From Rhodoluna sp. (GTDB taxonomy: Bacteria; Actinomycetota; Actinomycetes; Actinomycetales; Microbacteriaceae), in NCBI GenBank assembly GCA_023260375.1, contig JALQVK010000090.1, positions 1 to 8,428 of the forward strand: 8,428 nt of DNA, in the 5' to 3' direction. The translations under genes and the position numbers were made by a program. Position 1 is the stretch's first letter. Every line of letters begins with the position of its first letter. Shown here in pieces: positions 1 to 5,840 of this stretch. The notes under the pieces are model-generated. The model was not told where the DNA came from and made no database searches. It worked only from the letters and a program-made list of their open reading frames with translations.

Positions 1-63
1 CTTGCCGTCTTTTTCTAGGACGAGCGTCGCGTGCTCCAGTTTGGTGACCTTCATAATGTCCAT
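1..63 (-). CDS. MBL-fold metallo-hydrolase, N-terminal fragment (runs off left edge)
   Basis: Read on the minus strand, the first 63 bases give an open N-terminus that starts MDIMKVTKLEHATLVLEKDG and continues off the window. The MKxTKLEHAxLVLE...DGK pattern resembles the first beta strands of UlaG-like/MBL-fold metallo-hydrolases, which usually continue into an IDPG-type turn and the metal-binding HxHxDH motif, both outside this window. Two starts are possible: ATG at 63-61, with an AGGG about 8 bases upstream (complement of 72-75), or ATG at 54-52, which would give the MKVTKLEHA start usual in relatives. The gene is divergent from the P-type ATPase-like gene with only about 32 bp between them, so the two promoters must overlap or lie inside the coding sequences. 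Only about 21 residues are visible, so the family call is tentative and the substrate unknown. Confidence 0.55.
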   Translation of the reverse strand, partial: MDIMKVTKLEHATLVLEKDGK

Positions 64-95
64 CTTGCCAACCCTGCGTAGACTTTTGGTTAATT

Positions 96-2003
96 ATGAA
101 AAAGTCTGCTCGCGTCTGGGCAGTGGCATTCTTTGTGTCACTGTTGCCTTTGACGTTTGTTCTGGCTGAACCTCTTGGTTTCGTCGTTCCACAAGAAGCG
201 CTTTACGTCTACATTTCACTGGGTCTTGGTTTGATTTCCACTCTGCCAATCTGGGGAGCAGCACTGGTGCGGGCGAGGGTAGGCAAACATCGTCAAGACT
301 TACTCTCGTTGGTCGCTATCCTTCTTTCTTGCGGATTCGCCCTCTTTTCAAAGAGGTTAGAAAACTATTGGCAACCTTTGGCGCTTATCTCAATCATGCT
401 GTTGGGCGGCTTGATTCAAAATCTGCAAATTACTAAAGTTCACGGGGCGGCCAGGAAGTTCAGCGGGCTAATTCCTAGCAAAGTTGCTTTGATTGATGGC
501 CGAGAAATCGAGCACCTGCCGGTGGCCGATCTAGAAATTGGCAACGTGATTTTGGTAAGGCCAGGCAGTGCTGTTCCAGCCGATGGTTACGTAATTCAGG
601 GTCACTCTCTAGTTTCGGAGGCGAAAGTCACGGGAGAAACGGAGCCAACAATCAAAGGCCCAGGAGATTGGGTCTTGGCTGGTAGTGAAAACGTTGCGGG
701 AAGAGATTCTTCACACGGACCACTGACGATTAGAGTCAGTGCGGTTGGGGAAGATCTGCTGATTCATCAACTGGAATCTTCGGTGGATTTTGAAAACACG
801 ACGCCGGCCAGAAACACCATATTTGGGCGCCGAGCGTCGAACGCACTCACGTTACTAACTATCTCGGTATCCCTGATTGTTTCTGGCACCTATTTGGTGA
901 TTGGCAAGTCTCCACTTGAGACCATGTCTGTCGCGGTTTCCCTTCTAGTTAGCGCTCAAGGCGCCGTGATTGCAATCGCTGCCCCTTTGGGCTCCATCGC
1001 TAGCTCAATCAAGGCCGTCAAGCTTGGGGTTTTGATTCGAAATCGCAAATCTTTTGAGCTTTTGAACAAAATCAATCATGTGGTCTTCAACAAGACTGGC
1101 GTTTTGACCAGAGGTCACAACCAAGTTGGGGCCATCCACCTGGCTCGCAACACTTCGATTGGCAGCGAAGACGAGTTATTGGCATTGGCCGCAGCGGTTG
1201 AGCTGGGAACTAGCCACGAGTTGGGTCACTTGATTATTCAGGAAGCGGCCAAAAGAGGGTTGGAACTGCCGACGGTAACCGAGATTGCACCAATACCTGG
1301 CTTGGGAGTTTCAGCTAGGTTTGATGGCTCATTGGTTCAGGTCGGCAATGCCGGCATGGTCAATGTCTCTGGCATCAACATGAATCCTTACGATCTTTTT
1401 CGAGTATCGAATGCTTATCAAGAAGGTTCAAGTGTTGTTTTCATAAGCATCGACGAGCTATTGGTTGGTTACATCGAATTCCCCGACGAGCTTAGGGCGA
1501 ACGCCCAGCAGGCGATTGTGGAACTCAGCGGGAAACATGCAATTACTGTTCTTTCCGGCGATGCCACGGGAGTGGTGGAAAAAGTCACCACAGGACTTGG
1601 TCTCACCGAATTTGCTGCCGAGGTTCTCTCGACCAGAAAAGCAGATTGGATTAAGGAACGACGTGCTTCCGGCTCAAAACTTCTGCTAATAGCCGATGGT
1701 CATTACGATGCCAGCCCATTAGCTGAAGCCGATGTAGCGCTAGCCTTTGGTGCTGGTCATGACGTTCATCTGAGCTCGGCTGACCTTATTCAAATCTCAG
1801 AAAATCCGCTCACGGTCGCAACGCTTATGAAACTGTCCCGGAGAGTTCAAAGTCGAACCCTGAGGAACATCGTCCTAGGAATAACAATTTCACTGGGGAT
1901 GATGGTCGCGAGCGCATTTGGAGTGCCTGCCCCGGTAATCGCCCTAGTCGGGTTGTTGTTGACTTGGTATTTGAATTCGTCGATTGTTCGGCTAGTCAAA
2001 TGA
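96..2003 (+). CDS. P1B-type ATPase-like membrane protein, probable pseudoenzyme (phospho-Asp replaced by Asn)
   Basis: The 635-residue protein has the full P1B architecture without an N-terminal metal-binding domain. Hydrophobic segments lie near residues 8-24, 35-57, 68-86, 92-110, 249-268, 274-299, 590-608 and 611-628. The actuator domain (about 121-245) keeps PADG (161-164) and TGE (179-181). The catalytic DKTGT motif is instead NKTGV (332-336), and N332 is encoded by AAC at 1089-1091. In this family that Asp forms the phosphoenzyme, so ATP-driven transport is probably lost. The membrane CPC motif aligns with QGA (288-290), the SEHP region reads TSHE (372-375), and GDGxND reads ADGHYD (533-538). 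Retained features are H374, GLG (402-404), SGD (487-489), K515, D534 and D538. The only Cys is C79. The frame is intact at normal length, so this is not a decayed pseudogene. The ATG is the only in-frame standard start after the stop at 54-56. I see no clear SD; a weak -10-like TAGACT (79-84) would put transcription start close to the ATG. Its stop overlaps the lipid kinase start. It could be a sensor, a regulator or a non-phosphorylating transporter; its function is unknown. Confidence 0.85.
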   Translation: MKKSARVWAVAFFVSLLPLTFVLAEPLGFVVPQEALYVYISLGLGLISTLPIWGAALVRARVGKHRQDLLSLVAILLSCGFALFSKRLENYWQPLALISIMLLGGLIQNLQITKVHGAARKFSGLIPSKVALIDGREIEHLPVADLEIGNVILVRPGSAVPADGYVIQGHSLVSEAKVTGETEPTIKGPGDWVLAGSENVAGRDSSHGPLTIRVSAVGEDLLIHQLESSVDFENTTPARNTIFGRRASNALTLLTISVSLIVSGTYLVIGKSPLETMSVAVSLLVSAQGAVIAIAAPLGSIASSIKAVKLGVLIRNRKSFELLNKINHVVFNKTGVLTRGHNQVGAIHLARNTSIGSEDELLALAAAVELGTSHELGHLIIQEAAKRGLELPTVTEIAPIPGLGVSARFDGSLVQVGNAGMVNVSGINMNPYDLFRVSNAYQEGSSVVFISIDELLVGYIEFPDELRANAQQAIVELSGKHAITVLSGDATGVVEKVTTGLGLTEFAAEVLSTRKADWIKERRASGSKLLLIADGHYDASPLAEADVALAFGAGHDVHLSSADLIQISENPLTVATLMKLSRRVQSRTLRNIVLGITISLGMMVASAFGVPAPVIALVGLLLTWYLNSSIVRLVK

Positions 2004-2899
2004 CCAGGTTTGGCGTGATTCTAAATCCCACCTCTGGAAAGGGGAAAGGTGCAACTCTCGGCCCAGAGTTTGTTTCTGAACTGACGGCACGTGGAGTTGT
2101 GGTTACTGACCTTTCGGGCAAAAGTTATAGCGAAGCCATGGAACACGGTCGCTTAGCGATTGCCGAAGGTTCCATCGATGCACTTGCCGTGGCTGGCGGA
2201 GATGGCATGGTTCACCTTGGCGTCAACCTCTGTGCCGGAACAAAAGTACCTTTGGCGATAATGCCTTGCGGAACTGGAAATGACGCAGCCATGACTCTCG
2301 GAATTCCGCTCAATGATCCGGTGAAGGCGGCGGAGTTAGCGGTTGCTAAAGTCGGCTCACCGGAAACGGTTGATTTAGGACTTGGGGTAACCGGTAACAG
2401 ACGCTTCTACTTCTTCAATTCAGCCTCAGCCGGATTTGATGCGATTGTGAATCGTCGCGCTAACCGATGGAAGTACCCCAAAGGACCATCACGTTACACC
2501 TTGGCGATGCTCTACGAATTGGTCACATTCAATTCCCTCAAGTATCGAGCCAAGATTGATGGCAAGTCGCGCGACCTCGATGGAATGCTTTGTGCTGTTG
2601 CGAACGGCCCAAGTTACGGTGGCGGTATGTTGGTGGCACCCCAGGCGACCGTCACCGATGGGTTACTCGATCTTTTTATCGTTCACAAAATTTCGAAGCT
2701 GGAACTAATCAAAGTCTTTCCAAAGGTTTTCACCGGTCAGCATGTCTCGCACCCAGCCGTAGAAATTATTCGCTGTGAAGAAGTAACTCTGTTGAGTGAA
2801 GGAGTCCCGGTTTATGCCGATGGTGAGCCGGTTGGAGTCTTGCCCATGACCGTCTCGGTGGCTCCAAAGTCGCTCAAAGTATTGGCGCACCTGACTTAG
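2000..2899 (+). CDS. DagK/YegS-family lipid kinase (probable diacylglycerol kinase)
   Basis: This 299-residue soluble kinase should transfer phosphate from ATP to a lipid hydroxyl, most likely diacylglycerol to phosphatidic acid at the inner face of the membrane, feeding phospholipid resynthesis. The catalytic domain shows the nucleotide-binding NPTSGKG (9-15), the glycine-rich GGDG (66-69) and PCGTGND (89-95). The C-terminal beta-sandwich carries the family's YGGGM (206-210), a TDGLLDL segment (219-225) and YADGEPVG (272-279) before a final P/V-rich strand. Its length is normal for the family. I chose ATG 2000 because the protein then begins directly with the MTRFGVILNPTSGKG strand; an ATG at 1964 would add 12 residues overlapping the upstream gene. 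The chosen start overlaps the upstream TGA as ATGA and has no clear SD of its own, so it probably depends on translational coupling with the P-type ATPase-like gene. The lipid substrate (diacylglycerol, sphingoid base or other) cannot be told from sequence alone. Confidence 0.9.
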   Translation: MTRFGVILNPTSGKGKGATLGPEFVSELTARGVVVTDLSGKSYSEAMEHGRLAIAEGSIDALAVAGGDGMVHLGVNLCAGTKVPLAIMPCGTGNDAAMTLGIPLNDPVKAAELAVAKVGSPETVDLGLGVTGNRRFYFFNSASAGFDAIVNRRANRWKYPKGPSRYTLAMLYELVTFNSLKYRAKIDGKSRDLDGMLCAVANGPSYGGGMLVAPQATVTDGLLDLFIVHKISKLELIKVFPKVFTGQHVSHPAVEIIRCEEVTLLSEGVPVYADGEPVGVLPMTVSVAPKSLKVLAHLT

Positions 2900-2912
2900 T
2901 GTGTGGCATAAT
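2882..2912 (+). promoter_or_regulatory. Putative promoter for tRNA-Glu
   Basis: A -10-like CATAAT (2907-2912) lies about 18 bases before the tRNA 5' end. A weak -35-like TTGGCG (2882-2887) is 19 bp upstream and overlaps the end of the lipid kinase gene. The -10 differs from TATAAT at one base, but the spacer is long, so the -35 assignment is uncertain. Read-through from the lipid kinase operon is an alternative source of transcription. Confidence 0.35.
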
Positions 2913-2930
2913 CGTAAAGTTGCTCTAAAC

Positions 2931-3006
2931 GGCCCCATCGTTTAGCGGCCTAGGACACCGCCCTCTCACGGCGGCAGCGCGGGTTCAAATCCCGCTGGGG
3001 TCACCA
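2931..3006 (+). tRNA. tRNA-Glu (anticodon CTC)
   Basis: A complete 76-nt cloverleaf can be folded. The acceptor arm pairs GGCCCCA (2931-2937) with TGGGGTC (2996-3002), with one G-T pair. The anticodon arm is CCGCC/GGCGG around the loop CTCTCAC, giving anticodon CTC, which reads GAG glutamate codons. The T arm is GCGGG-TTCAAAT-CCCGC. Discriminator A3003 is followed by a genomically encoded CCA (3004-3006), so the end does not need to be added enzymatically. It lies 31 bp after the lipid kinase stop and is followed at once by an intrinsic terminator, which marks it as the end of a transcription unit. GAG is the favoured Glu codon in the downstream binding-protein gene. Confidence 0.97.
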
Positions 3007-3008
3007 TT

Positions 3009-3048
3009 CTCCTCTTCGACGCATTAGCTCGGAGGGGAGTTTGATTTT
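3009..3048 (+). terminator. Intrinsic terminator after tRNA-Glu
   Basis: An 11-bp stem forms between CTCCTCTTCGA (3009-3019) and TCGGAGGGGAG (3029-3039), with three G-U pairs in RNA and a 9-nt loop. It is followed by a T-rich tail (TTTGATTTT, 3040-3048). It begins three bases after the tRNA CCA end, the expected place for a Rho-independent terminator, and separates the lipid kinase/tRNA unit from the ABC importer operon. Confidence 0.8.
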
Positions 3049-3071
3049 AAGTATCGAAATCAAATCGAAAT
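3040..3071 (+). repeat. AT-rich inverted repeat and 11-bp-period direct repeat upstream of the importer operon
   Basis: TTTGATTT (3040-3047) is an exact inverted repeat of AAATCAAA (3057-3064), with a 9-nt gap. In the same stretch ATCGAAAT occurs twice (3053-3060 and 3064-3071), offset by 11 bp, or one helical turn. This arrangement could be an operator for a dimeric repressor or activator of the importer. It could also simply be part of the terminator tail and AT-rich leader DNA. No regulator gene is present in the window to pair it with. Confidence 0.35.
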
Positions 3072-3113
3072 AAAGAATTCACCTTGAAATAACGCGTGGT
3101 GGCAAGTTAAGGA

Positions 3114-3142
3114 TTGTTACGGCAATAGGCTTTAGGTATCAG
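3114..3142 (+). promoter_or_regulatory. Weak candidate promoter of the BMP-type importer operon
   Basis: The operon must start between the tRNA terminator and the RBS at 3172. The best paired boxes I see are TTGTTA (3114-3119) and TATCAG (3137-3142), 17 bp apart, predicting a leader of about 35 nt. A second possible -10 of the TANNNT type is TAGGCT (3126-3131), but it lacks a good -35. A 5-bp hairpin, CGGCA-ATGGG-TGCCG (3147-3161), lies just upstream of the RBS. I could not match the leader to any known riboswitch. Confidence 0.25.
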
Positions 3143-3171
3143 CGGACGGCAATGGGTGCCGATCGCATTTC

Positions 3172-3177
3172 AGGAGG
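3172..3177 (+). promoter_or_regulatory. Perfect Shine-Dalgarno AGGAGG that fixes the binding-protein start
   Basis: AGGAGG lies 7 nt upstream of the GTG at 3185, ideal spacing. It decides the start codon: an upstream in-frame ATG at 3152 would place this site inside the coding sequence and put 11 mixed residues in front of an otherwise well-formed lipoprotein signal peptide. Confidence 0.85.
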
Positions 3178-3184
3178 AATAAAA

Positions 3185-4234
3185 GTGAACAAGATTTCAC
3201 GCAACACCTTCAAGGGTCTGGCACTGGCAGCAGTCGCCACCCTTGCGCTAACCGGTTGTGCACCAGCTAAGGTCGTGCCATCGCTCGACTACAAGGCTTG
3301 TGCAGTTTCTGACGAGGGAAGCTGGAACGACAAGTCGTTCAACGAGTCAGTAATGGACGGTATCAAGAAGTCGAAGGCTGAGCTAGGCGTAAAGACCGCC
3401 GACGCCGAGTCAAACTCTTCGGAAGAATTCAAGCCAAACCTACAGGCCATGGTTGACGCCAAGTGTGACGTCATCTTCGCTGTTGGTTTCAACCTGGTTG
3501 CTCCAGTGAACGAGGCAGCCAAGGCAAACCCAGACATGAACTTCGTCACCATTGACGGATGGTCTGAAGGAAACGCAAACCTAAAGGCTGTCAACTACGC
3601 AATGTCTGAGTCGAGCTACCTAGCTGGTTACCTAGCTGCTGCTTACTCAAAGACTCACGTTGTTGGTACCTACGGTGGAATGAACATTCCTGCTGTTACC
3701 GCATTCATGGATGGCTACTACTACGGTGCTAAGGCATTCGAGAAGGCAACTGGAACCGCAACCACCGTTCTAGGTTGGGACCCAGCCAAGAAGACCGGTG
3801 ACTTCATGGGCGACTTCACCCCTAACTCGGGTGTTTCGAAGACCATTGCTGCCAACCAGGTAAAGGGTGGCGCTGACGTGCTATTCCCAGTTGCTGGTGA
3901 CCAGTTCGGTGCCGCTTCGGAGGCTATCAAGGAAGCCGGTGTTGACGGCGTCATGATCGGTGTCGACAAGGACATCGCGAAGACTTCGCCACAGTACGCA
4001 GACATGGTTCTTACTTCTGTTGAGAAGCGCATGACCAACGCTGTTTACGACATCGTGAAGGCTGCTGCTGTAGACAAGAAGCCTTACGCTGACTACCTAG
4101 GCAACCTAGCTAACGGTGGAACCGCTCTTTCTGGTTTCGGTGCATTCGACAGCAAGATCTCTCAGGAGACCAAGGACGCTCTAAAGGCGCTCCAGGCTGG
4201 AATCATCGACGGTTCGATCAACCCACTTCAGTAA
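3185..4234 (+). CDS. BMP-family (PnrA-like) nucleoside-type ABC importer binding lipoprotein
   Basis: This 349-residue protein is the extracytoplasmic receptor of the importer encoded downstream. A basic N-terminus (NKISRNTFK) and a hydrophobic stretch (11-22) lead to the lipobox LTGC (22-25), so the mature protein should be lipidated on C25. Family landmarks are DEGSWNDKSFN (43-53, the DxG..DxSFNQ-like N-terminal motif), FVTIDG (120-125), SSYLAGYLAA (143-152), DVLFPVAG (231-238), GVDKD (259-263) and LTSVEK (276-281). Start is GTG 3185, set by AGGAGG at 3172-3177. Members with known ligands bind purine or other nucleosides, so nucleoside uptake is the likely role; the exact ligand is inferred. 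Codon use is strongly biased: every Lys is AAG, every Asn AAC, every Phe TTC and every Tyr TAC, while 11 of 20 Leu are CTA. This signals high expression and differs from the neighbours. A stem-loop follows the stop. Confidence 0.95.
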   Translation: MNKISRNTFKGLALAAVATLALTGCAPAKVVPSLDYKACAVSDEGSWNDKSFNESVMDGIKKSKAELGVKTADAESNSSEEFKPNLQAMVDAKCDVIFAVGFNLVAPVNEAAKANPDMNFVTIDGWSEGNANLKAVNYAMSESSYLAGYLAAAYSKTHVVGTYGGMNIPAVTAFMDGYYYGAKAFEKATGTATTVLGWDPAKKTGDFMGDFTPNSGVSKTIAANQVKGGADVLFPVAGDQFGAASEAIKEAGVDGVMIGVDKDIAKTSPQYADMVLTSVEKRMTNAVYDIVKAAAVDKKPYADYLGNLANGGTALSGFGAFDSKISQETKDALKALQAGIIDGSINPLQ

Positions 4235-4242
4235 TCTGAAAT

Positions 4243-4280
4243 CGAAAGCCGCCGAGATAGAAATATCTCGGCGGCTTTCG
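4243..4280 (+). terminator. 17-bp perfect stem-loop with GAAA loop: partial terminator / mRNA stabiliser inside the operon
   Basis: Bases 4243-4259 pair without a mismatch with 4264-4280, closed by the loop GAAA (4260-4263). The stem is GC-rich in its middle (GCCGCCGAG). It begins 9 bases after the binding-protein stop and ends 54 bases before the ATPase start. The only T run (CTTTC) lies in the 3' arm rather than after it, and the following bases are CCATTCTGG, so termination is likely incomplete. As seen after binding-protein genes in other ABC operons, it probably protects the upstream message from 3' exonucleases and lowers transcription of the membrane components. I see no strong new promoter between it and the ATPase gene. 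Confidence 0.8.
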
Positions 4281-4334
4281 CCATTCTGGGGCTCTTGTTT
4301 CCGATAGATTTGTGGGATAAAGGAGTTTTAGGCA

Positions 4335-5840
4335 ATGAAGCTTGAATTACGTGGAATCACCAAACGTTTCGGTTCTTTGGTGGCTAACGAAAACATCAAC
4401 CTGGTGGTTGAGTCTGGCGAGATTAGAAGTTTGCTCGGCGAGAACGGTGCCGGTAAGTCAACTCTCATGAACGTCCTTTACGGCTTGTATCAGGCCGATG
4501 GCGGCGAGATTCTGCTCGACGGTAAAGTCCAAGCTTTCAAAGGTCCAGGCGACGCTATGGCTGCCGGTATCGGTATGGTCCACCAGCACTTTATGCTCAT
4601 CCCAGTTTTCACCGTTGCCGAGAATGTGGTTCTTGGTAATGAGCCGGTCAACGCCATCGGCGGCCTAGACCTCGATACCGCTCGTGCTCGCGTCAAAGAA
4701 ATTTCCGACCGCTTCGGTTTCGATGTTGACCCAGACGCACTCGTAGAGGATTTGCCAGTTGGTATTCAGCAGCGAGTTGAAATCATTAAGGCGCTTACTC
4801 GTAACGCAAAGGTTCTCGTTTTGGATGAACCGACCGCGGTGCTAACCCCTCAGGAAACCGATGAGTTGATGCAGATCATGCGAGAACTTGCCAAGTCAGG
4901 CACCTCAATCATTTTCATCACTCACAAACTTCGTGAGGTTCAGGCGGTTGCCGACAAGATCACCGTAATTCGTCAGGGCAAGGTGGTAGGTGAAGCCGAC
5001 CCTAAGGCTTCTGCATCCGAGTTGGCTTCACTTATGGTCGGTCGCGAGGTTGACCTTCAGGTTGAGAAGGCTGCCAACAAGGTTGGCGAAGTTGTGCTTT
5101 CGGTCGCGAATGTTTCCGTGCTCGACGACCGCGAGCAGCGCGCCGTTGACAACGTTTCGTTTGAGGTTCGCGCCGGCGAGATTTTGGCAATTGCCGGTGT
5201 GCAGGGCAACGGCCAAACCGAGCTTTCCGAAGCGCTATTGGGTCTTCGTCACACCATCAAGGGTGGTGGCGACATTACTCTTGGCGGACAGGTTCTCAAC
5301 AACCTCTCGGTTCGCAAACACCTTGAAGCCGGCATCGGTTACGTTCCGGAGGACCGTAAAAAAGACGGCTTAGTTAGCGAATTCTCAATTGCCGAAAACT
5401 TTATGCTGAATGGTTCATTCGGCAAGCCGTTCACCAAGGGAATCAACATTGACTTTGCTTCCCGTGACGAAATCTCGGCAAAACTTATCGAAGAATTTGA
5501 CGTGCGCACCCAGTCGGCCAGCACCCCTGCCGGAAAGCTTTCTGGAGGAAACCAGCAGAAGGTTGTGGTTGCTCGCGAACTGAGCCGTGACGTGAAGCTT
5601 TTGATTGCTTCGCAACCAACCCGAGGTGTCGACGTTGGCTCAATCGAGTTCATTCACGAACGAATCGTCGCCGAGCGAGACTCTGGCCGCGCGGTTATTT
5701 TGATCTCCACCGAATTAGACGAGGTTTTGGCCTTGGCTGATCGAATTGCCGTGATGTACCGAGGACGAATTGTAGGGATTGTGGATGCCAAGACTTCCCG
5801 AGAGACACTTGGCAAGATGATGGCAGGTGTCGCGGCATGA
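4335..5840 (+). CDS. ABC importer tandem ATPase (two nucleotide-binding domains), BMP/nucleoside type
   Basis: The 501-residue cytoplasmic protein has two fused ABC ATPase domains and should power the importer. Domain 1 (about 1-240) is canonical: Walker A GENGAGKST (35-43), Q-loop Q84, signature-like LPVGIQQR (140-147), Walker B LVLDEPT (161-167) and H-loop H197. Domain 2 (about 250-501) has the altered Walker A GVQGNGQTE (288-296), which lacks the Lys, a perfect signature LSGGNQQK (402-409), and a Walker B region reading LLIASQPTRG (422-431) with no catalytic Glu after it. This asymmetry is normal for RbsA-like and nucleoside (NupA/RnsA-type) tandem ATPases, so only one composite site should hydrolyse ATP efficiently. 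ATG 4335 has the SD AAAGGAG (4319-4325) at 9-nt spacing. The stop overlaps the first permease start as ATGA. The pairing with a BMP lipoprotein gene argues for nucleoside rather than sugar transport. Confidence 0.95.
   Translation: MKLELRGITKRFGSLVANENINLVVESGEIRSLLGENGAGKSTLMNVLYGLYQADGGEILLDGKVQAFKGPGDAMAAGIGMVHQHFMLIPVFTVAENVVLGNEPVNAIGGLDLDTARARVKEISDRFGFDVDPDALVEDLPVGIQQRVEIIKALTRNAKVLVLDEPTAVLTPQETDELMQIMRELAKSGTSIIFITHKLREVQAVADKITVIRQGKVVGEADPKASASELASLMVGREVDLQVEKAANKVGEVVLSVANVSVLDDREQRAVDNVSFEVRAGEILAIAGVQGNGQTELSEALLGLRHTIKGGGDITLGGQVLNNLSVRKHLEAGIGYVPEDRKKDGLVSEFSIAENFMLNGSFGKPFTKGINIDFASRDEISAKLIEEFDVRTQSASTPAGKLSGGNQQKVVVARELSRDVKLLIASQPTRGVDVGSIEFIHERIVAERDSGRAVILISTELDEVLALADRIAVMYRGRIVGIVDAKTSRETLGKMMAGVAA

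Noticed and set aside
1964..1999. Earlier ATG for the lipid kinase
   Set aside because: It adds 12 residues that fall within the upstream coding sequence and precede the first kinase beta strand. The ATGA overlap at 2000 is the more usual arrangement.
3049..3171. Possible riboswitch (purine or other) in the importer leader
   Set aside because: Only short isolated hairpins are visible, such as 3147-3161. I find no three-way junction or conserved purine-riboswitch core, and the predicted leader is too short.
3152..3184. Upstream in-frame ATG giving an 11-residue longer binding protein
   Set aside because: It would bury a perfect AGGAGG inside the coding region, has no SD of its own, and would put non-signal residues ahead of a well-formed lipoprotein signal peptide. 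GTG 3185 is preferred.
3721..4038. Minus-strand open frames within the binding-protein gene (also 3289-3594)
   Set aside because: They are mirror frames of a strongly codon-biased gene, have no recognisable domain and no SD, and are fully explained by the plus-strand gene.
5196..5226. Missing Walker A Lys in ATPase domain 2 as a sign of a broken gene
   Set aside because: The GVQGNGQTE form is normal for the second domain of tandem sugar/nucleoside importer ATPases, so it is a family trait and not damage.
4990..5373. 127-codon plus-strand frame inside the ATPase gene
   Set aside because: It overlaps the conserved second nucleotide-binding domain in another frame. Its composition is rich in Arg, Ser and Leu with no domain, typical of an out-of-frame shadow.
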